A stretch of 64,000 bases of DNA from assembly GCA_030949385.1 (NCBI GenBank), contig JAUZSP010000004.1, forward strand, positions 1 to 64,000. The letters are read 5' to 3'. The position numbers and the translations under genes are program-made. Of the stretch, positions 9,431 through 19,332 are shown piece by piece. The notes beneath the pieces were generated by a model. It was given only the letters and a program-made list of their open reading frames with translations, ran no database searches and had not been told where the DNA came from. Position 1 is the stretch's first letter, and the number at the start of each line of letters is the position of its first letter. Origin of the DNA: Gammaproteobacteria bacterium. Lineage in GTDB: Bacteria > Pseudomonadota > Gammaproteobacteria > JAUZRS01.

Positions 9431-11296
9431 ATGCCACTAAAAAATCCCTATCCGTTATTAGAACGCACCAACTCTCCCGCAGAGTTACGCACACTCTCGC
9501 CTGCGGAGCTCATAACACTGACCCAAGAGTTGCGCGAGTTTTTAATCGAATCGGTATCAAAAACGGGCGGCCATCTGGCAGCCGGACTTGGCACCATCGA
9601 GTTGACCATCGCTCTGCATAAGGTCTATGACACCCCCCGCGACCGTTTAGTATGGGATGTGGGTCATCAAAGCTACCCGCACAAGGTGCTCACCGGACGA
9701 CGCGAACAGATGTCCACCATACGCAAACAAGGCGGTTTAGCCGGTTTTCCAAAACGTTCAGAGAGCGACTACGACAGTTTTGGCGTTGGTCACTCCAGCA
9801 CCTCCATCAGCGCGGCTTTGGGCATGGCTCTGGCCTCGTCCATCAAAGGCGAAGATCGCAAAAGCATCGCCATTATCGGTGACGGAGCCATGACTGCTGG
9901 AATGGCTTTTGAGGCGCTCAATCACGCCGGCCACCTAAACCACCCCGATCTGCTGGTGATTTTGAACGACAACGAGATGTCGATCTCCAAAAACGTCGGC
10001 GCACTGAGCCAATATTTGGCACGCATTCTCTCCAGCAAAGTCTATTCAGGTGTCAAAGAGGGTGGCAAAAAAGTACTCGCCAAACCGATGGTTCAATTTG
10101 CTCGACGCTGGGAAGAGCATATGAAAGGCATGGTGGTTCCAGGAACTCTATTTGAAGAATTAGGCTTTGATTATTTCGGTCCTGTAGACGGTCATGACCT
10201 ACCCAACCTGATTCACATGTTCGAGAACCTGAAAAAACTCAAGGGACCACGACTGCTGCATCTGGTAACAAAAAAAGGCAAAGGCTACAAAAAAGCGGAA
10301 GAAGATCCTTGTGTCTATCACGGTGTCTCACCCTTCGACCCTCATACCGGCACAAAACCCAGCACGCCCTCACTCACCAACCCCAGTTACACCGCCGTCT
10401 TCAGCCAATGGCTCTGTGATATGGCCGCCATTGACAAAAAATTAGTCGGCATCACCCCTGCCATGAGCGAAGGCTCTGGTTTGGTGGAATTTGCTAAGCA
10501 GTACCCCGAACGCTATTTTGATGTCGCCATTGCCGAGCAACACGCCGTCACACTGTCGGCAGGGCTGGCCTGTGAAGGATTAAAACCCGTGGTGGCCATC
10601 TACTCGACCTTTTTGCAACGCGCTTACGACCAACTGATTCACGACGTGGTGTTGCAAAACCTGTCTGTGCTGTTCGCCATTGACCGAGCCGGTCTAGTGG
10701 GAGCCGATGGCCCCACCCATGCGGGCAGCTTTGACCTCTCCTTTATGCGCTGCCTGCCCAATTTGGTGATTATGGCCGCCAGCGATGCCAACGAATGTCG
10801 GCAAATGCTCTACACCGGCCATCAACACAATGGCCCAGCGGCGGTGCGCTACCCTCGTGGCAGTGGCCCAAAAGTCGAAATTCAGAGTGAAATGGAGCTG
10901 ATCCCCTTAGGCAGAGCCGAACCTCGTCGCCAAGGTAAAAAAATCGCCCTGTTGGCCTTTGGCAGTATGCTCACCCCTGCCTTGCAGGCGGCTGAACGCC
11001 TTGATGCCACGGTGATCAATATGCGTTTTGTTAAACCCTTGGATGAAAACCTGCTGCTTGAGACGGCCAAAGAGCATCAACTGCTGGTGACCCTTGAAGA
11101 GAACGCCATCGCCGGTGGTGCGGGCAGCGGCATCAATGAATATCTGCTCAGCCAGGGCATACAGGTACCCATTTTAAACTTGGGTCTGCCCGATCAATTC
11201 AGCGAACACGGCGTACACAGCGACCTGCTTCGTGATTATGGTCTTGATGCCCAAGGCATTGTGAGCCAAATAAACACCTTCACTGCTTCAACGTAG
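9431..11296 (+). CDS. dxs: 1-deoxy-D-xylulose-5-phosphate synthase
   Basis: First enzyme of the MEP pathway: joins pyruvate and glyceraldehyde 3-phosphate using thiamine diphosphate. The 621-residue length is normal. The thiamine-diphosphate motif begins [18 protein letters not shown] (near residue 150) and ends with NDNEMSIS; the catalytic glutamate lies in [13 protein letters not shown] (near 370), and the C-terminal transketolase domain follows. It lies 109 bases after ispA. Its last 17 bases overlap the 3' end of the convergent protease gene. Confidence 0.97.
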   Translation: MPLKNPYPLLERTNSPAELRTLSPAELITLTQELREFLIESVSKTGGHLAAGLGTIELTIALHKVYDTPRDRLVWDVGHQSYPHKVLTGRREQMSTIRKQGGLAGFPKRSESDYDSFGVGHSSTSISAALGMALASSIKGEDRKSIAIIGDGAMTAGMAFEALNHAGHLNHPDLLVILNDNEMSISKNVGALSQYLARILSSKVYSGVKEGGKKVLAKPMVQFARRWEEHMKGMVVPGTLFEELGFDYFGPVDGHDLPNLIHMFENLKKLKGPRLLHLVTKKGKGYKKAEEDPCVYHGVSPFDPHTGTKPSTPSLTNPSYTAVFSQWLCDMAAIDKKLVGITPAMSEGSGLVEFAKQYPERYFDVAIAEQHAVTLSAGLACEGLKPVVAIYSTFLQRAYDQLIHDVVLQNLSVLFAIDRAGLVGADGPTHAGSFDLSFMRCLPNLVIMAASDANECRQMLYTGHQHNGPAAVRYPRGSGPKVEIQSEMELIPLGRAEPRRQGKKIALLAFGSMLTPALQAAERLDATVINMRFVKPLDENLLLETAKEHQLLVTLEENAIAGGAGSGINEYLLSQGIQVPILNLGLPDQFSEHGVHSDLLRDYGLDAQGIVSQINTFTAST

Positions 11297-12419
11297 CCAC
11301 GGGGCGCTGTACTAACTTCGCCCGTGCCTTGAAGTGTGTTTTACCGCGTAAACCGTGAATCTGAACCTCTTCGCCCGGCGTCAATACCGAGGTGGATTCC
11401 AACAAAGTATACACATCCAGCACCGGCTCACCGTTGAGCTGAATGATAATATCACCGGCCTCCAGACCGGCTCGATAGGCCGGACCGTTGCGGTAAATGC
11501 CGGTCACCAACACCCCACTTTGCACACGCAATTTTTGCTGCACCCGCAGCGAGAGGTCTTGTGCCGCCACCCCCAGCCAGCCCCGCACCACCTCACCACG
11601 TTCAATAAGTTGGGTTAACACCGTCTGCACCAGCGGCGCTGGAATGGCAAAACCGATGCCTTGCGAACCACCAGAACGAGAAAAAATGGCGGTATTAATC
11701 CCCACCAATTCACCACGGGGATTGATCAGCGCACCACCTGAATTGCCTGGGTTGATCGCCGCATCGGTCTGAATAAAATCTTCAAAGGTACTCAAGCCAA
11801 GACGGTCTCGGCCCGTGGCACTGACAATGCCTTGCGTCACGGTCTGACCAACTCCAAAGGGGTTGCCAATGGCCAACACCACATCGCCAACAAACAGGTT
11901 CTCGGCAGCAGAAAACGTAATCGCGGGCAAATCTTCCTGTGGCACTTTCAATAGGGCTAAATCCGTCTCAGGATCACTGCCCACCAGGCTTGCCTTTTGC
12001 GGCGTGCCATCACTGAACATCACCAAAATATCGCTGGCATTTTTAATCACATGGTTGTTGGTGACGATGTAACCCTGTGAACTGACCACCACCCCCGAAC
12101 CCAAACTGCGCTCCAGATGCGATTTTTGCTCTTCGCCAAAAAATTTCTGTAACAGCGGGTTTCGATACTGAGGAGGGTCTTGAATCCGTTTGGTGGTGTA
12201 GATATTAACCACCGACGGCGATGCTTTCTGCACCGCACTTCGGTAAGAATAAGGCTCTAAATTCTCTTGAGTTGGCTCCAGCAGCACGCTGCTCGGCGCT
12301 GCTTGTACAATCTCCACTTGCTGGCGCTGGGGCGGCAGAACTGAAAACAGCACCAGCGCCACCAGCAGTCCCAATGCGGTTGCTTGCAAGATAAAGGTGA
12401 GCAGGGGACGATTTGGCAT
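11280..12419 (-). CDS. degS: Periplasmic serine endoprotease of the DegS/AlgW type
   Basis: Membrane-anchored HtrA-family protease, probably the sensor that cuts an anti-sigma factor (RseA/MucA type) when misfolded outer-membrane proteins bind its PDZ domain. The 379 residues begin with one N-terminal membrane helix (about 8-28), then the trypsin-like domain with the triad H123 (VTNNHV), D153 (ETDLALL) and S227 (NPGNSGGA), then a single PDZ domain (about 265-355). One PDZ plus a retained membrane anchor favours DegS/AlgW over DegP/DegQ. It is convergent with dxs and divergent from the Nif3-like gene. Confidence 0.88.
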   Translation of the reverse strand: MPNRPLLTFILQATALGLLVALVLFSVLPPQRQQVEIVQAAPSSVLLEPTQENLEPYSYRSAVQKASPSVVNIYTTKRIQDPPQYRNPLLQKFFGEEQKSHLERSLGSGVVVSSQGYIVTNNHVIKNASDILVMFSDGTPQKASLVGSDPETDLALLKVPQEDLPAITFSAAENLFVGDVVLAIGNPFGVGQTVTQGIVSATGRDRLGLSTFEDFIQTDAAINPGNSGGALINPRGELVGINTAIFSRSGGSQGIGFAIPAPLVQTVLTQLIERGEVVRGWLGVAAQDLSLRVQQKLRVQSGVLVTGIYRNGPAYRAGLEAGDIIIQLNGEPVLDVYTLLESTSVLTPGEEVQIHGLRGKTHFKARAKLVQRPVATLKQ

Positions 12420-12521
12420 TGAAATTCCTAAAAAAGCACAAATTAAGGTGTATTATGACCTCTTTTTGGCGTAATGCTAAGAATTAAAATATCCATTCAC
12501 TCTGTTTGAGTTGTGAGAATC

Positions 12522-13280
12522 ATGTTGGAACGCAACACTCTGCTGGCCTATCTGGATGCACTCTTAGCCAAAGATGACTTTCAAGATTACGCCCCCAATG
12601 GCTTACAGGTTGAAGGCCGTTCACAGATCAAAAAAATTGTCACCGGTGTCACCGCCACCCAAGCACTAATTGAAGCGGCCATTGATAACAACGCCGATCT
12701 GCTGTTGGTACACCACGGCTTTTTCTGGAAAGGTGAAGACCCTTGCGTGGTGGGCATGAAACAGCGCCGCCTAAAAGCACTGTTGCAAGCCGATCTTAAT
12801 CTGGTCGCCTACCATCTGCCATTGGACGCTCACCCCACCCTGGGCAACAACGCTCAATTGGCTCAGCGATTGGGCATCAGCGCAACCCAAAGTGTGTCTG
12901 CGGGCGGCACACGGGACTTACTCTGGCTTGGACAATTGCCGCAGGCCATTTCAGCTCAAGACTTTGCTGCACAACTGGAACAGCAACTGCAACGCACTCC
13001 CTTATTAATCGAGAGCTGTGACAAAATGATCAAAACTTTGGCTTGGTGCTCCGGCGCAGCTCAGGGTTTTATTAGCCAAGCAGCGACCCTAGGCGCTGAT
13101 GCTTACCTCAGCGGTGAGATCTCTGAGCAGACGGTACACGTCGCTCATGAGTGCGATATTCACTATTTTTCTGCTGGTCACCACGCCACAGAACGCTTTG
13201 GAGTACAAGCACTGGGGTCACACTTGGCAGAAAAATACGCTCTGGAACATCAATTTATTGATATTGGTAATCCAGTCTAA
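12522..13280 (+). CDS. Nif3-like dinuclear metal-centre protein (YbgI family)
   Basis: A protein of about 252 residues of the Nif3/YbgI family, toroidal hexamers with a two-metal site whose cellular reaction is not firmly known (GTP cyclohydrolase-type annotation is common but weakly supported). The diagnostic motifs are present: DYAPNGLQVEG near the N terminus, LLVHHGFFW (metal-binding histidines), AYHLPLDAH, and the late SAGHHATERFG (metal-binding HxxxE). I place the start at the ATG at 12522 (MLERNTLL); an in-frame GTG at 12513 would add three residues. Confidence 0.88.
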   Translation: MLERNTLLAYLDALLAKDDFQDYAPNGLQVEGRSQIKKIVTGVTATQALIEAAIDNNADLLLVHHGFFWKGEDPCVVGMKQRRLKALLQADLNLVAYHLPLDAHPTLGNNAQLAQRLGISATQSVSAGGTRDLLWLGQLPQAISAQDFAAQLEQQLQRTPLLIESCDKMIKTLAWCSGAAQGFISQAATLGADAYLSGEISEQTVHVAHECDIHYFSAGHHATERFGVQALGSHLAEKYALEHQFIDIGNPV

Positions 13281-13304
13281 GCGTTTACGATGGTTAACTT
13301 TAGC

Positions 13305-13333
13305 TTAATAAGAAATTCTTTATATGCTAAAAT
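13305..13333 (+). promoter_or_regulatory. Candidate sigma70-type promoter for petABC
   Basis: A TTAATA -35-like element (13305-13310) is followed, after 17 bases, by an extended -10 TGC-TAAAAT (13325-13333). It lies about 40 bases before the petA ATG, whose ribosome site GGGAGAG is clear. Read by eye only; no experimental support. Confidence 0.5.
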
Positions 13334-13374
13334 TATTATTTTCTAAATAACTTTTTATTTGTGGGAGAGAGTCC

Positions 13375-13971
13375 ATGTCTACTGAAGTTGTAGATAAAAG
13401 CAGACGCCGCTTTCTTACAGCTGCGACCGGTGTGGTTGGAGCTGTTGGAGCTGCTGCCGTGGCGGTTCCGTTTGTATCCTCCATGTTGCCGAGTGCTCGT
13501 GCTCGTGCCGCTGGAGCACCTGTTGAAGCCGATCTGAGCAAACTGGAACCCGGTCAGCTGTTAACCATTGAGTGGCGCGGCAAACCCGTCTGGATCGTAC
13601 GACGTACCGAAGAAGCACTGCAAACCTTGTCGAGCCTGGACTCCCGTCTGCGTGACCCTGCCTCTGACGTACTCAGTCAACAACCTGAATACGCCCATAA
13701 CGCAGTACGCTCGATCAAACCCGAATTTATGATCATGGTCGGCATTTGTACGCACTTAGGCTGTTCTCCCACCTTCCGCCCTGAAATGGCACCGGCTGAT
13801 TTGGGTCCTGACTGGAAAGGCGGCTTTGCTTGTCCTTGTCACGGTTCACTCTTTGATTTAGCCGGTCGTGTCTATCACAATGTGCCTGCACCAACAAATT
13901 TAGTGGTTCCTCCACACAAATACCTGAGCGATCACTTTATCCTAATTGGTGATGATGGGAGCGTAGCTTAA
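13375..13971 (+). CDS. petA: Ubiquinol-cytochrome c reductase Rieske iron-sulfur subunit
   Basis: Rieske [2Fe-2S] subunit of cytochrome bc1; takes an electron from ubiquinol and passes it to cytochrome c1 on the periplasmic side. The 198 residues begin with a twin-arginine type export signal (RRRF at 10-13 before a hydrophobic stretch that also anchors the protein). The cluster-binding motifs are CTHLGC (125-130) and CPCHGS (153-158). It is the first gene of petABC and its stop overlaps the petB ATG. Confidence 0.97.
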   Translation: MSTEVVDKSRRRFLTAATGVVGAVGAAAVAVPFVSSMLPSARARAAGAPVEADLSKLEPGQLLTIEWRGKPVWIVRRTEEALQTLSSLDSRLRDPASDVLSQQPEYAHNAVRSIKPEFMIMVGICTHLGCSPTFRPEMAPADLGPDWKGGFACPCHGSLFDLAGRVYHNVPAPTNLVVPPHKYLSDHFILIGDDGSVA

Positions 13972-15191
13972 TGAGCAAGATGAACAATTTTATGGGCTGG
14001 ATTGATGCCCGCTTCCCTGCAACCAAGATGTGGGAAGAGCACCTTTCCAAATATTACGCGCCGAAGAACTTTAACTTTTGGTACTTCTTTGGTTCATTGG
14101 CGCTGTTGGTGTTGGTATTGCAATTTGTCACCGGCATCTTCTTGACCATGAACTACAAACCTGACGGCGCATTGGCCTTTGCTTCCGTCGAATACATTAT
14201 GCGCGATGTGGAATGGGGCTGGCTGATTCGTTACATGCATTCCACCGGTGCCTCGATGTTCTTTGTGGTGATTTATCTACACATGTTCCGTGGCATCATG
14301 TACGGTTCCTACAAAAAACCTCGTGAGCTGATCTGGATCTTAGGCATGTTCCTTTATGTCGCTCTGATGGCCGAAGCCTTTATGGGGTACCTGCTGCCTT
14401 GGGGGCAGATGTCCTATTGGGGTGCTCAAGTGATCATCTCCCTGTTCAGCGCCATTCCCTATGTAGGCGAACCCCTGTCTCTTTGGATTCGGGGCGATTA
14501 CGTCATATCCGATGCCACCTTGAACCGGTTCTTTGCTTTCCATGTCATTGCTGTACCGTTGATCTTATTAGGTCTGGTCGTGGCACATATTCTGGCTCTA
14601 CACGAAGTAGGCTCTAACAATCCCGATGGCGTTGAAATCAAAAAACACAAAGATGAAAACGGTGTCCCCTTGGACGGCATCCCCTTCCATCCTTACTACT
14701 CAGTCAAAGATTTGGTGGGTGTTGGGGTGTTTTTGACCCTCTTCAGTGCGGTGATTTTCTGGGCACCGGAAATGGGCGGTTACTTTTTAGAACACGCCAA
14801 TTTTGTCCCCGCAGATCCATTGAAAACCCCTGAGCACATTGCACCCGTGTGGTATTTCACCCCCTTCTACGCCATTTTGCGTGCCGTACCTGACAAGCTG
14901 TTTGGCGTCATTGCGATGGGTGCTTCCATTGTGATTTTGTTTGTTTTGCCCTGGCTGGATCGTAACGGCATACGTTCGATTCGTTTCCGTTCTTTGGCTT
15001 ACAAACTGAATCTGACCGTCTTTGTAATCAGTTTTGTTGTGCTGGGCTGGTTGGGTATGCAACCCTCCACCCCCACCTTGACGCTTTTTTCACAGATTTT
15101 CAGCGCACTCTATTTTAGTTTTTTCTTAGCGCTGTTTTTAATCAGCAAAAATGAAAAAACCAAACCGGTTCCAGAGAGGGTCACAGACTAA
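13971..15191 (+). CDS. petB: Cytochrome b subunit of the bc1 complex
   Basis: Membrane core of the bc1 complex with the two b hemes and both quinone sites. The 406 residues contain about eight transmembrane helices; histidines in RYMHSTGASMFF and in FFAFHVIAVPL fit the heme ligands, and the Qo-site sequence appears in the expected variant PVWYFTPFYAILR. The length fits a full-length fused cytochrome b (b6 plus subunit IV equivalent). Overlap with petA (TAATG) and petC (TAATG) shows a tight operon. Confidence 0.97.
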   Translation: MSKMNNFMGWIDARFPATKMWEEHLSKYYAPKNFNFWYFFGSLALLVLVLQFVTGIFLTMNYKPDGALAFASVEYIMRDVEWGWLIRYMHSTGASMFFVVIYLHMFRGIMYGSYKKPRELIWILGMFLYVALMAEAFMGYLLPWGQMSYWGAQVIISLFSAIPYVGEPLSLWIRGDYVISDATLNRFFAFHVIAVPLILLGLVVAHILALHEVGSNNPDGVEIKKHKDENGVPLDGIPFHPYYSVKDLVGVGVFLTLFSAVIFWAPEMGGYFLEHANFVPADPLKTPEHIAPVWYFTPFYAILRAVPDKLFGVIAMGASIVILFVLPWLDRNGIRSIRFRSLAYKLNLTVFVISFVVLGWLGMQPSTPTLTLFSQIFSALYFSFFLALFLISKNEKTKPVPERVTD

Positions 15192-15940
15192 TGAAAACAC
15201 TCCTTGTAGCATTTTTGATCACGCTCATGCCACTGACCGGTATGGCCTCTGGCAGTGCAGTTCATCTGGATGAAGCCAACATTGATCCCAGCGACAAAGC
15301 ATCCTTGCAACGTGGGGCGAAATATTTCATCAACTATTGCATGGGCTGTCACTCGGTTAAATATCAGCGTTACAGCCGCATGGCCAGTGACTTAGGCTTG
15401 AGTGATGCTCAAGTAGAAGATAACTTGATCTTTACCACCGATGAAGATGGTGCACCGTCTAAGGTTGGCTCGTTAATGACGATTAATATGTCGGACAAAT
15501 ACGCCAAAGCCGCCTTTGGAGTCGTACCACCAGATCTGAGCTTAGTGGCGCGTTCTCGCAGTCCAGACTGGATCTACACCTACCTGCGCAGCTTTTACCT
15601 GGATGATTCACGCCCCATGGGTGTAAATAACTCGCTGTTCAAAAACGTCGGTATGCCCCACGTTTTATGGGAATTGCAAGGCTTGCAAACGGCACGCTAC
15701 GAAGCTCACGAAGAGGGTGCTGAAAAACACATCTCACATCTGGAGTTGACTCAAAAAGGCAGTTTGAATGAGGCGGAATACAATACCGTGGTACGAGATT
15801 TGGTGAATTTCCTCGCTTACGTAGCGGAGCCCACCAAGCAGAAACGTGAAAGCATGGGCATTTGGGTTATTTTGTTCCTGATGTTCTTCACCTTCATCGC
15901 GTATCAGCTGAAGAAGGAATACTGGAAAGACATCCACTAA
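15191..15940 (+). CDS. petC: Cytochrome c1
   Basis: Heme-c subunit that hands electrons from the Rieske protein to a soluble cytochrome c. The 249 residues begin with a Sec signal peptide (about 1-19), carry one covalent heme site CMGCH (50-54), and end in a membrane anchor (GIWVILFLMFFTFIAYQL) followed by a basic tail. A methionine in the region near NVGMPHVLWELQ is a plausible sixth heme ligand. It is the last gene of petABC and is followed by a terminator. Confidence 0.97.
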   Translation: MKTLLVAFLITLMPLTGMASGSAVHLDEANIDPSDKASLQRGAKYFINYCMGCHSVKYQRYSRMASDLGLSDAQVEDNLIFTTDEDGAPSKVGSLMTINMSDKYAKAAFGVVPPDLSLVARSRSPDWIYTYLRSFYLDDSRPMGVNNSLFKNVGMPHVLWELQGLQTARYEAHEEGAEKHISHLELTQKGSLNEAEYNTVVRDLVNFLAYVAEPTKQKRESMGIWVILFLMFFTFIAYQLKKEYWKDIH

Positions 15941-15960
15941 GTTGTTTTTCTGTTAGACTC

Positions 15961-16004
15961 GCGCACCCTTGGAGCCAACTTCCTCGGGTGCGCTGTTGTT
16001 TTTA
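15961..16004 (+). terminator. Rho-independent terminator after petABC
   Basis: A perfect 8-bp stem GCGCACCC (15961-15968) / GGGTGCGC (15986-15993) is followed by the T-rich tract TGTTGTTTTT. It lies 20 bases after the petC stop and separates petABC from sspAB. Confidence 0.8.
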
Positions 16005-16046
16005 TGCTGTTATCTTTATAAAAAATGAAATAAGGGAGTCCTGGCT

Positions 16047-16670
16047 ATGTCGTCAATCGCCAATCGTCGATCTGTGATGATGCTGTTTTCTGTGCCGAAC
16101 TGTTTACACAGTCATCGTGTGCGTATTGTCCTTGCCGAAAAAGACATTACGGTGGACATTCTTGATGTGGATCTAGACAACAAACCGGAAGATCTACTGG
16201 ACATTAACCCCTACAACTCCACCCCTACTTTGGTGGATCGTGAATTGGTATTGTACGATTCACGGGTGATTATTGAATATTTAGACGAGCGTTTTCCTCA
16301 TCCACCACTGATGCCCGTTGACCCCGTCTCTCGGGCGCACACTCGGCTCTCGCTGTTTCGGATCGAAAACGATTGGTACAGTCTGGTAGGCGAATTAGAA
16401 AGCGGTGATGCTGCTCGTGTTGAGACGGCTCGTTTACGTTTGACCGAAGAGTTAATCGCTTCCAACGATATTTTTGCCGTCAAGCCATTTTTCCTCAGCG
16501 ATGACTTCACATTGGTGGATGCCAGCTTGGCACCTCTGCTCTGGCGTTTGCCACTCTACGGCATTGAAATCCCCGACACAGCGCCCGATCTAAAAATTTA
16601 CATGCAACGTATTTTTGCCCGCGAAGGGGTACGAAACAGCCTCAGTGAAGCAGAAAAAGAGTGGCGCTAG
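16047..16670 (+). CDS. sspA: Stringent starvation protein A
   Basis: A 207-residue protein with the glutathione-transferase fold that binds RNA polymerase and alters transcription in stationary phase and stress. The thioredoxin-like half begins MMLFSVPNCLHSHRVRIVLA and continues with NPYNSTPTLVDRELVLYDS; the helical half ends the protein. The ATG at 16047 has a strong AAGGGAG site; an internal start at 16077 (MMLFS) is possible. sspB follows three bases later, the usual pairing. Confidence 0.94.
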   Translation: MSSIANRRSVMMLFSVPNCLHSHRVRIVLAEKDITVDILDVDLDNKPEDLLDINPYNSTPTLVDRELVLYDSRVIIEYLDERFPHPPLMPVDPVSRAHTRLSLFRIENDWYSLVGELESGDAARVETARLRLTEELIASNDIFAVKPFFLSDDFTLVDASLAPLLWRLPLYGIEIPDTAPDLKIYMQRIFAREGVRNSLSEAEKEWR

Positions 16671-16673
16671 CGG

Positions 16674-17093
16674 ATGTCAGATATTATGACCTCCAATCGC
16701 GCCTATCTGGTGCGTGCCTTATTCGACTGGATCATTGATAACAACCTGACCCCGTACTTGTTGGTCGATGCATCTGACCCACAGGTTGTGGTACCGCAGC
16801 AATTTGTCGAAGAGCAGAAAATCGTCCTCAATATCAGCCCCAGCGCCACCAGCAACTTGGTGCTGGGCAATGAGGCCATCGGTTTTAATGCGCGTTTTTC
16901 TGGCCAGCCCATGAACGTCTCTTTTCCGATAGATGCTGTGATGGCCATTTACGCTAAAGAAAACGGCCAAGGGATGATGTTCGCCAAAGAAGAGGCCGCT
17001 GTTTTATTGGACAATGAAACCGACTCTGATCCTGAACCAAAACCACCCACACCGCCTGCCAGCAAACGACCCACGCTGAAGGTCGTCAAATAA
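16674..17093 (+). CDS. sspB: ClpXP protease specificity-enhancing factor SspB
   Basis: Adaptor that tethers ssrA-tagged and other substrates to ClpXP. The 139 residues match the family layout: a substrate-binding core beginning near RAYLVRALFDWIIDN and including VLNISPSATSNL and FNARFSGQP, then an acidic, proline-rich flexible linker, and a short C-terminal ClpX-binding tail (RPTLKVVK). It lies directly after sspA and is probably cotranscribed. Confidence 0.95.
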   Translation: MSDIMTSNRAYLVRALFDWIIDNNLTPYLLVDASDPQVVVPQQFVEEQKIVLNISPSATSNLVLGNEAIGFNARFSGQPMNVSFPIDAVMAIYAKENGQGMMFAKEEAAVLLDNETDSDPEPKPPTPPASKRPTLKVVK

Positions 17094-17129
17094 GCCCCTT
17101 TCTCATCTGCCAACAAGCGCCTTATCGTT

Positions 17130-19178
17130 ATGACATCACCTCGTAAAATATTGGTCACCAGCGCCCTCCCCTACGCCAACGGCTCGATTCATTTAGGCCA
17201 CTTGGTTGAATATTTACAGACCGACATCTGGGTGCGTTTCCAAAAAATGCGCGGTCATAACTGCACCTACCTCTGTGCCGACGACGCCCACGGCACACCG
17301 ATTATGCTGCGCGCCCAGCAAGAAGACATCAATCCAAAGACCCTGATTGACAGAGTTCGCGCCGAACACGAAGCGGATTTTGCCGATTTTCAGATCGAAT
17401 TCGACAACTACCACAGCACCCACTCCGAAGAGAACCAGTTTCTCTCCAACCACATTTACACCCGACTGCGTGACGCAGGCCACATCAGCCGACGCACCAT
17501 CAAACAAGCCTACGACGAAGAAGCGGGCATGTTTCTGCCCGACCGCTTTGTCAAAGGCGACTGCCCCAAATGCGGCGCGCCCGATCAGTACGGCGACTCC
17601 TGCGAAGCCTGTGGCGCAACGTACAGCCCCGCCGAACTGAAAAACGCCGTCTCAGCGATCAGTGGCAGCGCACCGGTGGAACGTGAATCAGAACACTACT
17701 TTTTCAAATTGGCCGATTTTGAGCCAATGCTCAAGCAGTGGACGCAAGGCGAACACATGCAGCCCGAAATCGCCAACAAACTGCAAGAGTGGTTTGAAGC
17801 CGGTCTGCAAGAGTGGGACATCTCTCGTGATGCACCCTACTGGGGGTTTGAGATCCCCGATGCCCCAGGCAAATATTTTTACGTCTGGCTCGATGCGCCC
17901 ATCGGTTACATCGCCAGCTGCAAACACCACTGTGACAACAACGGCCTCGACTACACCGATTTTTGGAAGCCCGACAGCGACGTTGAGCTGTATCACTTCA
18001 TTGGCAAAGACATCGCCTATTTCCACACCCTCTTCTGGCCTGCCATGCTCGAAGGTGCGGGCTTTCGCAAACCCGATGCGGTCTTCTGCCACGGCTTTTT
18101 GACCGTCGATGGCAAAAAGATGTCCAAATCACGGGGCACCTTTATCAAAGCGCGCACCTATCTGGACCACCTCAACCCCGAATATCTGCGCTACTACTTT
18201 GCTGCCAAACTCAGCTCCGGCATCGACGACATCGACCTGAATTTAGAAGATTTTGCTCAGCGAGTGAACTCCGACTTGGTGGGCAAACTGGTCAACATCG
18301 CCAGTCGTTGCGCCGGTTTTATCAAAAAACGCCACCAAAATCAGCTTTGTGAGCGCATCGACAATCCCGAGCTGTTGGCCGACTTTATCGCCGCCGCGCC
18401 CAAATTAGCGCAGCAGTACGAAGCCCGCGAGTTTAGCAAAACCATGCGCGACATCATGGCGCTGGCGGATCGCGCCAACCAATACATCGACGAGAAAAAA
18501 CCGTGGATCATGGCCAAAGATGAGACTCAAGGCCAAGAGGTACACAACGTTTGCAGCATGGGCATCAACCTCTTCCGCATCCTGATGGGCTACCTAAAAC
18601 CGGTGCTGCCGGTTTTAGCACAAAAAGCCGAACTGTTTCTCAACGTCGAACCACTCAGCTGGGAGCACTTAAGCACCCCATTGCTCGATCACCAAATCAA
18701 CAAATTCAAGCCGCTGATGACCCGCATAGACCTCGAAAAAATCGAAGCAATGATGCAACAGACTCAGGTCGAGTTAGAACAAGAACACGCTCTGAAACTC
18801 GCCAACAGCCCGAAAAAAACCACCACCGCACTGGACAAAGAGCCTCTCGCCGCTGAAATCAGTTTTGACGATTTTGCCAAACTGGATCTGCGCATTGCCC
18901 GTATCGACAAAGCCGAGCACGTCAAAGGCGCAGACAAACTGCTGCAACTGACCTTAAATCTGGACGGTGCGACTAAAACCGTTTTTGCCGGAATCAAGTC
19001 CGCTTATCAACCCGAAGAGTTGGAAGGTCGTTTAACGGTCATGGTGGCCAATTTAGCGCCGCGAAAAATGCGTTTTGGCCTCTCAGAGGGCATGGTGCTG
19101 GCCGCCGGTCCTGGTGGAGATGAATTGTTCATTTTGCAACCGGACAGCGGCGCAAAACCCGGCATGAAAGTGAAATAA
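17130..19178 (+). CDS. metG: Methionyl-tRNA synthetase
   Basis: Charges tRNA-Met in the cytoplasm. The 682 residues have the class I HIGH motif as HLGH (21-24), a four-cysteine zinc knuckle (CPKCG...CEACG, about 145-162), the KMSKS loop (about 329-333) and a C-terminal EMAP-II-like tRNA-binding/dimerisation domain (about 570-682). The frame is intact, unlike the cysS and gltX genes later in the window. It is followed by a terminator. Confidence 0.98.
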   Translation: MTSPRKILVTSALPYANGSIHLGHLVEYLQTDIWVRFQKMRGHNCTYLCADDAHGTPIMLRAQQEDINPKTLIDRVRAEHEADFADFQIEFDNYHSTHSEENQFLSNHIYTRLRDAGHISRRTIKQAYDEEAGMFLPDRFVKGDCPKCGAPDQYGDSCEACGATYSPAELKNAVSAISGSAPVERESEHYFFKLADFEPMLKQWTQGEHMQPEIANKLQEWFEAGLQEWDISRDAPYWGFEIPDAPGKYFYVWLDAPIGYIASCKHHCDNNGLDYTDFWKPDSDVELYHFIGKDIAYFHTLFWPAMLEGAGFRKPDAVFCHGFLTVDGKKMSKSRGTFIKARTYLDHLNPEYLRYYFAAKLSSGIDDIDLNLEDFAQRVNSDLVGKLVNIASRCAGFIKKRHQNQLCERIDNPELLADFIAAAPKLAQQYEAREFSKTMRDIMALADRANQYIDEKKPWIMAKDETQGQEVHNVCSMGINLFRILMGYLKPVLPVLAQKAELFLNVEPLSWEHLSTPLLDHQINKFKPLMTRIDLEKIEAMMQQTQVELEQEHALKLANSPKKTTTALDKEPLAAEISFDDFAKLDLRIARIDKAEHVKGADKLLQLTLNLDGATKTVFAGIKSAYQPEELEGRLTVMVANLAPRKMRFGLSEGMVLAAGPGGDELFILQPDSGAKPGMKVK

Positions 19179-19198
19179 GCGGTTTTATCCACATCTGA

Positions 19199-19226
19199 AA
19201 AAAGCGTGCAAAACCCGCTTTTTCGA
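19199..19226 (+). terminator. Probable terminator after metG
   Basis: An AAAAAGCG (19199-19206) / CGCTTTTT (19216-19223) stem-loop ends in a run of T, 20 bases after the metG stop. Its A-rich left side would also let it act on opposite-strand transcription. Confidence 0.6.
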
Positions 19227-19332
19227 TAAAAACTGCAAAGCAAAGCCCATATCTGCTATCTTTGCTCCAGCGTCACAATAAAACCAAAAAAACACCCAAT
19301 GACTCATCACAACCACTCTGATTACCACACTT